A stretch of 64,000 nucleotides of DNA, from the NCBI GenBank assembly GCA_009842325.1, contig VYFQ01000019.1, positions 1-64,000 on the forward strand, in the 5' to 3' direction. Under the pieces are notes generated by a model. That model saw nothing but the letters and a program-made list of their open reading frames with translations. It made no database searches and was not told the DNA's origin. Made by a program: the position numbers and the translations under genes. Source of the DNA: Acidimicrobiaceae bacterium. Its GTDB lineage: Bacteria > Actinomycetota > Acidimicrobiia > Acidimicrobiales > Aldehydirespiratoraceae. Below are positions 38,432 to 46,374 of this stretch, in pieces (position 1 is the stretch's first letter; the number at the start of each line of letters is the position of its first letter).

Positions 38432-39400
38432 ATGCACGGTGGGATCTGGCCTCTGGAGGAGCTCAGATCCGCGGTCGTCTCTGTCGACTTCGACCGGCTA
38501 GTGCTGGACGGTATCGCAGCTGCTTCGGGCCTGCCTGCGGTGGTCGTGGACGTGGGCGACGATCCCGCCGACGACCTGGGATCGGTATTGGCCGCGCTCC
38601 CGGTCGTGTCGGTTGCGGTGGGGGCCGGCGGCGAGTCCTGGGACCTGGCCCTCGACGATCCCGGCCCGGCTCTCGAAGGACTGCGAGCCAATCCTCAAGC
38701 CGCCGTGGTGGCGGCCCAGACGCTGCGCCGGACCGGCCAACTCGGCCTGCTCGACGCGCTGCTGGTCGAGAGCCTGGCCTACGCCACCCTCCAGGCCGGG
38801 CCGGAGCACGCCCGCTGGCTGGCACAGCGGGGGCACCGCAGCCGGCGCGACACCGATCAGCCCCGTATCGAAGTCACCGACGACGGCGCGACGGTGACGG
38901 TGACCCTCAACCGCCCCCGACTGTTCAACCTGTTCGACGCGGCCATGCGCGACCAGCTGGTGGACGTCCTCAAGGCCCTGCAGGCGGGCGCCGACGACCG
39001 GCCCGTGGTTCTAACCGGCGCGGGCGGCAACTTCTGCGCCGGAGGCGACCCGGCCGAGTTCGGCACGGTCTCAGACCCCGCGACCGCCCACTTGATTCGC
39101 AGTCGAGCCAACGCCGCGCCCTGGCTGGCCGCCATCGCCGACCGGACGACCGCCATAATCGACGGGGCCTGCGTGGGCGCGGGCATCGAGCTGGCCGCGT
39201 TCTGCGCCACGGTCACCGCCACCGACCGGGCCCGGTTCCGGCTCCCGGAACTGTCCATGGGCCTGATACCCGGCGCAGGGGGCACGGTGAGCATCCCGGC
39301 CCGCATCGGTCGCCAGAGGACCCTGGAATGGCTGGTCACCGATGCCGAACTCGACCCGGCCACTGCCCTGGAGTGGGGGCTGGTGGACGGCATCGCCTGA
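38432..39400 (+). CDS. enoyl-CoA hydratase/isomerase family protein with extra N-terminal domain
   Basis: The C-terminal ~190 residues are a crotonase domain: VTLNRPRLFNLFDAAMRD, the oxyanion-hole loop GAGGNFCAGGDPAEF, DGACVGAGIELAAFC and PELSMGLIPGAGGT. The N-terminal ~140 residues (WPLEELRSAVVSVDFDR through LESLAYATLQAG) have no active-site motif and may be a degenerate second crotonase-like half. Of 322 residues, the usual length is about 260. The ATG is 7 nt after the ligase stop, so it is in the same operon. Confidence 0.87.
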   Translation: MHGGIWPLEELRSAVVSVDFDRLVLDGIAAASGLPAVVVDVGDDPADDLGSVLAALPVVSVAVGAGGESWDLALDDPGPALEGLRANPQAAVVAAQTLRRTGQLGLLDALLVESLAYATLQAGPEHARWLAQRGHRSRRDTDQPRIEVTDDGATVTVTLNRPRLFNLFDAAMRDQLVDVLKALQAGADDRPVVLTGAGGNFCAGGDPAEFGTVSDPATAHLIRSRANAAPWLAAIADRTTAIIDGACVGAGIELAAFCATVTATDRARFRLPELSMGLIPGAGGTVSIPARIGRQRTLEWLVTDAELDPATALEWGLVDGIA

Positions 39401-39441
39401 CGGCCGGCCTGCCCGCCGGCACCTGGCCGCTTCGCCGGCGG

Positions 39442-40278
39442 CTACTTGTGGACGAAGGTCTGGGCCAGGGGGGCCTGCTCGAAGCCGGAGGGGGCGGTCC
39501 CGGTGGTGGCGTAGAGATAGAGCGCCGTCTGGAAGATGGCGTTCAGGGCGGTGAGCACGACCATGACCACCGCCACCCACGCGGCGGCGACGATGATGCC
39601 GATCGCCATCAGCAGCTGCCAGCCGGACGCTATGAAGAGTCCGACCACAATGGCCGCCGGGATGATCAGAACGAAGCCGAGTAGGCCGAACCCGACCCGG
39701 GCCGCGATGTTCTCGCCCCATGTGCGGCGCAGCAGTGACGCCGACTGCTTGAGACCGGCTATGGCCCCCAGATCGTCGATGACGATGGCGGGCACGGTCA
39801 GGAACGTCACCACGTCCCAGGCCATCTCCAGCAGGCTGGTGACGATCCGCCCCAACCAGCCGGCCCGATCCCGCAGTGCCTGGAGGATTAGCCCGACGGT
39901 GGTGGTGATGATCGCCCACGGGACCAGGCCCGGGATGCGGGCGAACGCCCGACCGATGGCGCTGCGCACCGTCGGGTCACCCCCCGTCAGCCTCTCGTGG
40001 GCCCCGGCGACCAGCGCCCCGTTGAAGAACACCGCCACCACGCCCAGGACCAGAGCGGCCGCGATGTAGACCACGATCATCGCCGGGTTGAACTCCATGG
40101 TGGTCTGGCCGTGGGAGGACGTGGTCGACAGCGTGAGGAACGTGAGCGCGATAGCGATCGCGATCACGACGGCCGACACGAGAAAGGACAGCACCGGCAT
40201 CCACAGCAGCTCCCGGTCCTTCTTCAGCACACCCCAGGAGAGCTTGGCCAGACTCCAGGTGTTGGCGAGACGTCCCAT
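39442..40278 (-). CDS. DUF6159-like integral membrane protein
   Basis: The 278-residue protein has a short amphipathic start (LANTWSLAKLSWGVLKKDREL), then about six hydrophobic helices (for example LWMPVLSFLVSAVVIAIAIA and IGIIVAAAWVAVVMVVLTAL). It has a glycine-rich loop GAHERLTGGDPTVRSAI. This pattern matches a family of uncharacterised membrane proteins in actinobacteria and archaea. AAGGAG is 6 nt upstream of the ATG. The 41-bp gap to the convergent hydratase contains paired GCCGGC palindromes that could end transcription. Confidence 0.8.
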   Translation of the reverse strand: MGRLANTWSLAKLSWGVLKKDRELLWMPVLSFLVSAVVIAIAIALTFLTLSTTSSHGQTTMEFNPAMIVVYIAAALVLGVVAVFFNGALVAGAHERLTGGDPTVRSAIGRAFARIPGLVPWAIITTTVGLILQALRDRAGWLGRIVTSLLEMAWDVVTFLTVPAIVIDDLGAIAGLKQSASLLRRTWGENIAARVGFGLLGFVLIIPAAIVVGLFIASGWQLLMAIGIIVAAAWVAVVMVVLTALNAIFQTALYLYATTGTAPSGFEQAPLAQTFVHK

Positions 40279-40338
40279 CGAATCTCCTTGCGCTCGGTTC
40301 GGAGGCGACGACTTGCAGAGTATCGGCGCAGCCGCCGC

Positions 40339-41550
40339 CTAACGCGGCTCCCGCGGCAGGTCCAGAACCCGCTCTCCGATTATATTGCGTTGTATCTCAT
40401 TGCTTCCCCCGTAGATCGTGTGGGCCCGCGAGTAGAGGAACGTTCGCTGCCAGCGATCGAGCCGGTAGTCCAGCCCACCCTCACCGGCATGAGCGCCCTC
40501 GTCCGGATCGGCCACCATCGACATTGCGCCCCGCACTCTCGTGGCCAGCTCTCCCATCCGCTGGTGCCAGGACGCCCAGTACAGCTTCCCGATCGACTGC
40601 TCCGGCCCGGCGAGTTGGTCGTGGGTGAGCGAGGTCAGCATCCGCATCTGGTTGTAGCGAAGGATCTCGAGCTCGATGTGGCTCTGCACCAGCTCCGACC
40701 GCAGCACTTCGCTACGGATGCGGCCGGATGCCCTCGCCTCCGACACCAGCGCATCGAACTCCTGGCGGAAGCTGATCTGCTGGCCCAGCGTGCTCGCTCC
40801 CCGCTCGAAGGCGAGGGTCCCCATGGCCACCTTCCAGCCGTTGCCCTCGCCCCCCACCACCAGGTCCGCGTCGGTGACGGCATCGTCGAAGAACGTCTCG
40901 TTGAACTCGACGCCGCCGTTGATCTGCACGATGGGCCGGATCTCGATGCCGGGCTGGTCCATGGGGACGAGCAGGTAGCTGAGCCCGGCGTGCCGTTGCG
41001 AGCCCGGAGTGCTGCGGGCCAGCACGAAGATCCAGTCGGCGTGCTGGGCCAGCGATGTCCACACCTTCTGGCCGTTGATCACCCACCGGCCGTTGCTCCT
41101 CGTCGCCGTGGTGGCCACGCCGGCCAGGTCGCTGCCCGCGCCGGGCTCCGAGTAGCCCTGGCACCAGAGCTCCTCGGCCGCCAGCATCGGGGGCACGAAT
41201 CGCTGCTGCTGCTCGGCCGACCCGAAGGCCATCAGGGTGGGGCCGAGCAGCATCACGCCCACATTGGGAAGCCGGCCGGGGGCGCGGGCCTCGGTGTAGG
41301 TGTTGAAGAACACGACCTGCTCGGCCAGCGTGCATCCCCGGCCGCCGATCGATTCGGGGAAGTCGAGCCCGAGCCATCCCCCCGACGCGAGCTCCCGCTC
41401 CCAGGCGATCTGGACTTCGACCGGCACGTCATCCTGTCCGGTGAGGCCCCGGCCCCTGTACCGGGCGAATTCGCCGACCAGGTGCTCCTCGAGCCAGGTG
41501 CGCACCTCGTCGGCGAAGCCGGCGAGCCTCGGGTCGGACCGGAGATCCAT
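40339..41550 (-). CDS. acyl-CoA dehydrogenase
   Basis: A 403-residue FAD-dependent acyl-CoA dehydrogenase. Family signatures: LGLDFPESIGGRGCTLAE, CQGYSEPGAGSDLAGV, NGQKVWTSLAQHADWIF, and the C-terminal IYGGSNEIQRNIIGERVL with FAD contacts. The active-site base is not certain. The start ATG is 25 bp from the divergent molybdoenzyme ATG; TACGCT lies 8 nt upstream. Its presence with ligases and a hydratase suggests beta-oxidation of an unknown acid. Confidence 0.92.
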   Translation of the reverse strand: MDLRSDPRLAGFADEVRTWLEEHLVGEFARYRGRGLTGQDDVPVEVQIAWERELASGGWLGLDFPESIGGRGCTLAEQVVFFNTYTEARAPGRLPNVGVMLLGPTLMAFGSAEQQQRFVPPMLAAEELWCQGYSEPGAGSDLAGVATTATRSNGRWVINGQKVWTSLAQHADWIFVLARSTPGSQRHAGLSYLLVPMDQPGIEIRPIVQINGGVEFNETFFDDAVTDADLVVGGEGNGWKVAMGTLAFERGASTLGQQISFRQEFDALVSEARASGRIRSEVLRSELVQSHIELEILRYNQMRMLTSLTHDQLAGPEQSIGKLYWASWHQRMGELATRVRGAMSMVADPDEGAHAGEGGLDYRLDRWQRTFLYSRAHTIYGGSNEIQRNIIGERVLDLPREPR

Positions 41551-41575
41551 CAAGCCGGAGCGTACAATCGCCCCG
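41551..41575. promoter_or_regulatory. compact divergent promoter with overlapping -10 boxes
   Basis: Only 25 bp separate two divergent ATGs. AGCGTACAAT (41559-41568) contains TACAAT on the plus strand, 7 nt before the ATG at 41576. It also contains TACGCT on the minus strand, 8 nt before the ATG at 41550. The boxes share two base pairs. Both transcripts would be leaderless or nearly so, and polymerase could occupy only one direction at a time. Confidence 0.5.
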
Positions 41576-43720
41576 ATGGACGAGCCTGAACCTGCGGAAC
41601 AGCGGCCACGAGGCCGGAGGACGGGCAGTGTTGCGGGCTTCATCGCCGGGGTCCTGGGGGCCGCCGTCGCGCTGGGCTTCGGCGAACTGATCGAGGGCAT
41701 CAGCGAGACCATCCCCTCGCTGGTCATCGCGGTGGGCGAGGTGGTCACCGACTACACGCCCGGCGACATCGTGGCGTTCAGCATCGCCAACATCGGTGCC
41801 AGCCAGAAGACGGTGCTCACAGTCGGGATAGTCGTCGCTTCGCTGGCCATCTGCGGTCTGTTGGGCCGTCAAGCCTCGCGTGGCGGGCGCCTGGTGGCCA
41901 TCGCCGGCTTCGCGCTCTTCGGGCTCGTCGGCGGCTGGGCTGCCGCTCGCAACCCGCTGAGCCCCGCAGTGGCCTCGTGGCTGGTTGCGCTCGCAGCCGC
42001 CGTGCTGGGCGCGGCCGTCACCCTCTTCCTGGTGAGCCGGGCGTCCGCCTGGCGCCCGAGCACGCCCGGCGCGGACGCGGATGGGGTGGACACCGGAGAC
42101 GCAAGCACGCAGCAGGAGTCGGCCGGCACGCGCCGGTCGTTCTTCGGCTTTGCCACCGGCGCGGGAGTGACCGCCCTCAGCTTGGTCGGGCTGGGTCGGG
42201 GCTTGCGGGGACCGTCCGCGGCCGAGAAGGCCCGGGAGACCTACGCGCTGCCGCCGAGGACGACCGACCCGGCCACCGACGCGACCAGCGGCGCCACCAC
42301 GGCCGGACGTGACACCGTCGATGTGCCCGAGGGCATAGAGATCCCAGAGGGCATAGAGATCCCGGAAGGCATAGAGATCCCGGAAGGCATAGAGATCCCA
42401 GAGGGCATAGAGATCCCAGAGGGCATAGAGGTCCCCGACGAGATCGTTGTCGAGGCTCCAGACGAGTCCACAACGACCACCACCACACAACCGCCCGAAG
42501 AACCAGAACCCACAACAACCACCACCACACAACCGCCCGAAGAGCCCGCAGCGACCACAACCACACAACCCGCCGAAGAACCCACAACCACGACCACACA
42601 GCCGCCTGCTGAGGTCGAAGCGGCGACCACCACCACCCAGGCGCCCGAAGAACCAGAACCCACAACGACCACCACGACCGAGCCCCCCGAAGAACCAGAC
42701 CCCACAACGACCACCACCACAGAACCCCCCGAAGAGCCCGCACCCACGACCACACAGCCGCAGGGCGAGTCGTCGCGATACCCGCAGGTGGCCCACCTCG
42801 ACACGCTCGACGACGAGGTGCCGGACATCTCGCCCTACGTGACCCCGATCTCCCCGACGAACAGGTTCTACCGGATCGACACTGCGCTGACGGTCCCGCA
42901 GGTCGATCCGGAGTCGTGGCGCCTGCGCATCACGGGCCTGGTCGACAATCCCTACGAGCTCACGTACCAGGACATCCGCGCCATGCGCCTTGCCGACTAC
43001 GTGATCACCCTCTCCTGCGTGTCCAATCAGGTGGGGGGCGGGCTCGTCGGGAACGCCATCTGGACCGGCATCCCGCTCTACGAGCTGCTGCAGCGGGCCG
43101 GTGTCCAGCGCGGCGCCCAGCAGATCGTGGGACGCTCGGTGGACGACTTCACCGCCGGGTTCCCCACCACCCTGGCCTACGACGGCCGCAACGCCATCCT
43201 CGCCATCGGCATGAACAACGAGCCCCTGCCGACCCGGCACGGGTTCCCGGCCCGCATCGTGGTGGCGGGACTGTACGGCTATGTCTCGGCGGTGAAGTGG
43301 CTCGAGGAGATCCACCTCACCACCTGGGACGGATTCGACGGCTACTGGGTACCGCGGGGCTGGTCCAAGCAGGGTCCGATGAAGACCCAGAGCCGCATCG
43401 ACCTCCCCAGGGACGGAAGCAGGGTCAACAGCGGCGAGACCATACCGATAGCCGGCATCGCCTGGGCACCGACCCGGGGCATCGAGCGCGTCGAGGTGAA
43501 GATCGGCAACGAGGACTGGACGCCGTGCCGGCTGGGCGAGGCCGCGGGCAACGAGAGCTGGGTGCAATGGCACCGGGACTGGACTCCCTCCGGCGGAGGC
43601 CGGCAGCAGATCCAGGTGCGGGCCACCGACGGCAGCGGCTACACCCAGAGCGGGAAGACGGTGAGACCGCGCCCCAACGGCGCCGAAGGATGGCACACCA
43701 TCACCGTCAACGTCCGATAA
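41576..43720 (+). CDS. membrane-anchored sulfite-oxidase-fold molybdopterin oxidoreductase
   Basis: The 714-residue protein has four N-terminal membrane helices (about residues 17-40, 78-97, 104-123 and 132-153). A twin-arginine motif TRRSFFGF (186-191) with a fifth helix follows, then a long linker (225-400) with PEGIE repeats and Thr-rich, Pro/Glu-rich units. An extracellular molybdopterin domain ends the protein. Cys481 in ITLSCVSN is the expected molybdenum ligand; GGLVGNAIWTG and GWSKQGPMKTQSRID follow. The C-terminal ~110 residues are the Mo-co dimerisation domain (IPIAGIAWAPTRGIERVEV). An internal Tat motif after several helices suggests dual Sec/Tat insertion. A shorter paralogue is at 46375. 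The electron partner and substrate are unknown. Confidence 0.9.
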   Translation: MDEPEPAEQRPRGRRTGSVAGFIAGVLGAAVALGFGELIEGISETIPSLVIAVGEVVTDYTPGDIVAFSIANIGASQKTVLTVGIVVASLAICGLLGRQASRGGRLVAIAGFALFGLVGGWAAARNPLSPAVASWLVALAAAVLGAAVTLFLVSRASAWRPSTPGADADGVDTGDASTQQESAGTRRSFFGFATGAGVTALSLVGLGRGLRGPSAAEKARETYALPPRTTDPATDATSGATTAGRDTVDVPEGIEIPEGIEIPEGIEIPEGIEIPEGIEIPEGIEVPDEIVVEAPDESTTTTTTQPPEEPEPTTTTTTQPPEEPAATTTTQPAEEPTTTTTQPPAEVEAATTTTQAPEEPEPTTTTTTEPPEEPDPTTTTTTEPPEEPAPTTTQPQGESSRYPQVAHLDTLDDEVPDISPYVTPISPTNRFYRIDTALTVPQVDPESWRLRITGLVDNPYELTYQDIRAMRLADYVITLSCVSNQVGGGLVGNAIWTGIPLYELLQRAGVQRGAQQIVGRSVDDFTAGFPTTLAYDGRNAILAIGMNNEPLPTRHGFPARIVVAGLYGYVSAVKWLEEIHLTTWDGFDGYWVPRGWSKQGPMKTQSRIDLPRDGSRVNSGETIPIAGIAWAPTRGIERVEVKIGNEDWTPCRLGEAAGNESWVQWHRDWTPSGGGRQQIQVRATDGSGYTQSGKTVRPRPNGAEGWHTITVNVR
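42323..42430 (+). repeat. tandem 18-bp coding repeat (PEGIE units)
   Basis: Six 18-bp units encode x-PEGIE (residues 250-285 of the molybdoenzyme). The units differ at few positions and all keep the codon ATA, which is unusual in so G+C-rich a gene. This points to recent tandem duplication. Thr-rich degenerate repeats follow to about 42770. Confidence 0.9.
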
Positions 43721-43727
43721 TCAACAG
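43716..43727 (+). promoter_or_regulatory. candidate leaderless promoter of the 43728 ligase
   Basis: GATAAT (43716-43721), then CAACAG, then GTG. The box overlaps the TAA stop of the molybdoenzyme. The spacing of 6 nt matches the other leaderless candidates. Confidence 0.45.
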
Positions 43728-45227
43728 GTGCTGACGGAAGCCATCCAGCGGGCCGCTAGCGAGTTCGGCGAGCGCGCTGCCTTCGTCACGCCCGCAGGCA
43801 GGCCCCTGAGCTTCATCCAACTGGAACAGGCCGCGCAGCTGGTCGCGGCCGGGCTGCACGAGCGTGGCCTTGGGGAGGGCTCGGTAGTGGCGCTGGTGCT
43901 GCCCTCCGATGTCGACTACGTCGCCATCTATCTCGGGGCGGCCCGCATCGGCGCGGTCACGGCCGGGATCAACCCGCTGCTGACTCCCGTCGAAGCAACT
44001 GGATGCCTCGACCGGCTGGGAGCCGATCTGGTCGTTGTAGATCCTCGCCTGGCCCACCTCGTCGGCTCAGGGGCAGCCTCTGCGGTCGTGCGACTGGAGG
44101 GAGGGGGCGACCCGGCCACGGCGGGCGGATCGCTGCGCTCCGACTCACCCAGGTCGGATCGCGCCCTCTCAGGCGTCGCCGCTGCGCCAGACGACGAGCG
44201 CCCGGTGTGCATCTGCTTCACGTCGGGCTCGACGGGCGCGCCCAAGGCGGCCTGGTTCGCCAGCCGTCAGCTGCGGGCCGTGGCCCAGATGGACGCAGGG
44301 GGTGCGTGGGGTGCCGGCCACGGAATCTCGTCCACCCAGTTCGCCCACGTCGCCTTCATGACGAAGCTCCCGTGGATGCTGGCCTGCGGCCGGACCACGC
44401 ACCTGCTGGAGCGCTGGTCGGCCGGCGCAGCCCTGGAGCTCACCGCCCGCTACCGGATGGACGCGGTGATCGGGGTGGCCCCCCAGATCGCCCTGATGGT
44501 CCGGCACCCGTCATCGGAGGCGCTGGACTTCTCGGCCGTGCGGGCGGTGGTGGCCGGCGGCGGCCCGTCGCCCCCGGAGCTGGTGAGATCGGCCCGCGAG
44601 CGCTTCGGGGCGCCGTACTCGATCCGGTACTCCTCCACGGAGTCGGGCGGAGTCGGCCTGGCCACCGCGCTCGACGCGAGCGACGACGAGGCGTGTCATT
44701 CGGTGGGCCGGCCCCGCCCCGGCGTGCAGGCTGAGATCAGGGACTCAGCCGGGGAACGGCTCGATGCGGGCGAGACGGGCGAGCTCTGGCTGAGATCGCC
44801 CGCGGTGATGTCGGGGTACTGGCGCGACCCGGAGTCCAGCTCCGAGGCTCTCAGCGACGGCTGGCTGCACACGGGGGACCTGGCGACCGCGGACGCGAAC
44901 GGCGTCTACCGCCTCGCGGGGCGGTTGAGCGACATGTTCATCCGGGGCGGCTACAACGTGCACCCAGCGGAGGTCGAGGGCGTGCTGTCCGGGCATCCCG
45001 GTGTGCAGGAGGTAGCCGTGCTACCGCGTCCCGATCCGGTCATGGGCGAGATCGGCGTGGCCGTGGTGGTGCCCCGAGATGCCACCGAGCCGCCCACGCT
45101 GGAGGACCTGCGAGCCTTCGGGGCCGGCGCGCTGGCCCGCCACAAGCTTCCCGAGGACTTGAGAGTCGTCGATGAACTGCCCCGCAACCCGACCGGGAAG
45201 ATAGACCGCCGCCGCCTCGGCGAATAG
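43728..45227 (+). CDS. AMP-dependent acyl-CoA synthetase/ligase
   Basis: A second, only distantly similar adenylate-forming ligase of 499 residues. Motifs are CICFTSGSTGAPKAAWFA (A3), YSSTESGGVG (A5), HTGDLATADANGVYRLAGR (A7-A8) followed by MFIRGGYNVHPAEVEGVL, and NPTGKIDRRRLGE with the catalytic lysine. The GTG start is 7 nt after the molybdoenzyme stop with no clear Shine-Dalgarno. The substrate is unknown. Confidence 0.92.
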   Translation: MLTEAIQRAASEFGERAAFVTPAGRPLSFIQLEQAAQLVAAGLHERGLGEGSVVALVLPSDVDYVAIYLGAARIGAVTAGINPLLTPVEATGCLDRLGADLVVVDPRLAHLVGSGAASAVVRLEGGGDPATAGGSLRSDSPRSDRALSGVAAAPDDERPVCICFTSGSTGAPKAAWFASRQLRAVAQMDAGGAWGAGHGISSTQFAHVAFMTKLPWMLACGRTTHLLERWSAGAALELTARYRMDAVIGVAPQIALMVRHPSSEALDFSAVRAVVAGGGPSPPELVRSARERFGAPYSIRYSSTESGGVGLATALDASDDEACHSVGRPRPGVQAEIRDSAGERLDAGETGELWLRSPAVMSGYWRDPESSSEALSDGWLHTGDLATADANGVYRLAGRLSDMFIRGGYNVHPAEVEGVLSGHPGVQEVAVLPRPDPVMGEIGVAVVVPRDATEPPTLEDLRAFGAGALARHKLPEDLRVVDELPRNPTGKIDRRRLGE

Positions 45228-45239
45228 AAGGCCGTCGCC

Positions 45240-46250
45240 TCAGCGGCGGCCCCGAGCCGCCGCTCTAGCCCGCTGCTCCTCGCGGACCCTCTGTTGCTCG
45301 ATTTCGTCGCGCAGGGCGAGGAAGCGCTGCAGCCGGCGGGGATCCATCTCACCTCGCTCCACGGCCGCGGTCACCTCACAGTCGGGCTCGGCGCCGTGGG
45401 CGCAGTCCGAGAACCGGCAGCTGAGACCGTGCTCCTCGATGTCGCTGAACACGCGGCTCAACGCCTGCTGCGCGTCGATCAGGCCAAGGGCGCGCACGCC
45501 CGGCGTGTCGAGCACCATGCCGCCGTCGTCGGGCAGGAGCACGAGCCGGCGGGCCACGGTGGTGTGCCGGCCCCGCCGGTCGGACGACCGGACCTTCGCG
45601 GTGGCGGCAACCTCAGCGCGGGCCAGGGCGTTCACCAGGGTCGACTTTCCCGATCCGCTGGCGCCCACGAGGGCCATGGTTCGACCGGGTCCGAGCCGGG
45701 ACCGCAGGTCACCCAGGCCCAGCCCGCGGCGAGCGCTCAGAGTCACGACGTCGACATCACCGGCTACGGCCCGGACTGTCTCAGCCGCCGCGGCGGCATC
45801 CGGGGCACGATCAGCCTTGGTGAGCAAGATCACGATGGCGGCCCCGCTGTCACGAGCCATCACCAGCATGCGCTCGAAGCGTCCTGGCGGCAGGGGTCGA
45901 TCGAGGCCGGCGACAATGCCCACGATGTCGAAGTTGGCCGCCAGCACCTGCTCGGTGTCGCGCTCGGCGGGATCCCGGCGGGTCAGGGCCGTGAGCCGGG
46001 GCAGCACCCGGCCGATCAGCACCACCTCGTGTTGGCTTGTCACCTGCACCCAATCGCCGGTCACGGGGGCTGTCTCAGCCTGGGCCCGTACGGAGTCCGA
46101 GCCGGCCCGCACCATGCCCGCGGCCGTCACCACGTCGCACTCGCCCCGATCCACCTGCACGACCCGCCCGACCCGGGCTCCGTCCTCTGCGGAACCGGCC
46201 ACCCGGTCGTCGTAGCCCCAGAGGCGCAGGTCACCGGTGGCGCCCGTCAT
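45240..46250 (-). CDS. rsgA: ribosome small-subunit-dependent GTPase A
   Basis: RsgA is a circularly permuted GTPase that checks late 30S assembly. The 336-residue protein has an N-terminal OB-fold (TGDWVQVTSQHEVVLIGRVLP). The permuted GTPase follows: LLTKADR (G4) precedes GASGSGKSTLVNAL (G1) and DTPGVRALG (G3). A C-terminal zinc segment CRFSDCAHGAEPDC completes it. I start at the ATG 46250. It is convergent with the ligase (12-bp gap) and diverges from the second molybdoenzyme. Confidence 0.95.
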   Translation of the reverse strand: MTGATGDLRLWGYDDRVAGSAEDGARVGRVVQVDRGECDVVTAAGMVRAGSDSVRAQAETAPVTGDWVQVTSQHEVVLIGRVLPRLTALTRRDPAERDTEQVLAANFDIVGIVAGLDRPLPPGRFERMLVMARDSGAAIVILLTKADRAPDAAAAAETVRAVAGDVDVVTLSARRGLGLGDLRSRLGPGRTMALVGASGSGKSTLVNALARAEVAATAKVRSSDRRGRHTTVARRLVLLPDDGGMVLDTPGVRALGLIDAQQALSRVFSDIEEHGLSCRFSDCAHGAEPDCEVTAAVERGEMDPRRLQRFLALRDEIEQQRVREEQRARAAARGRR

Positions 46251-46374
46251 CGGTGCTTCACCGGCGCAGGATCCCGGTCTCCATCCGTTCACTATGGCCC
46301 ATTGCGCTCGGTGACGAAAGGCGTACGATCCCGGCAAGCGAAATAGCCGATCGAACGCGGCCAAGGGGACGACA

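Noticed and set aside
42323..42430. Regular 18-bp repeats as a possible CRISPR or minisatellite
   Set aside because: The units are contiguous without spacers and in frame within a protein linker; no cas genes are present.
41429..43696. 755-codon minus-strand open frame with Gly/Cys-rich repeats
   Set aside because: It is antisense to the molybdoenzyme linker; the apparent repeats are the complement of the Thr/Pro/Glu repeats.
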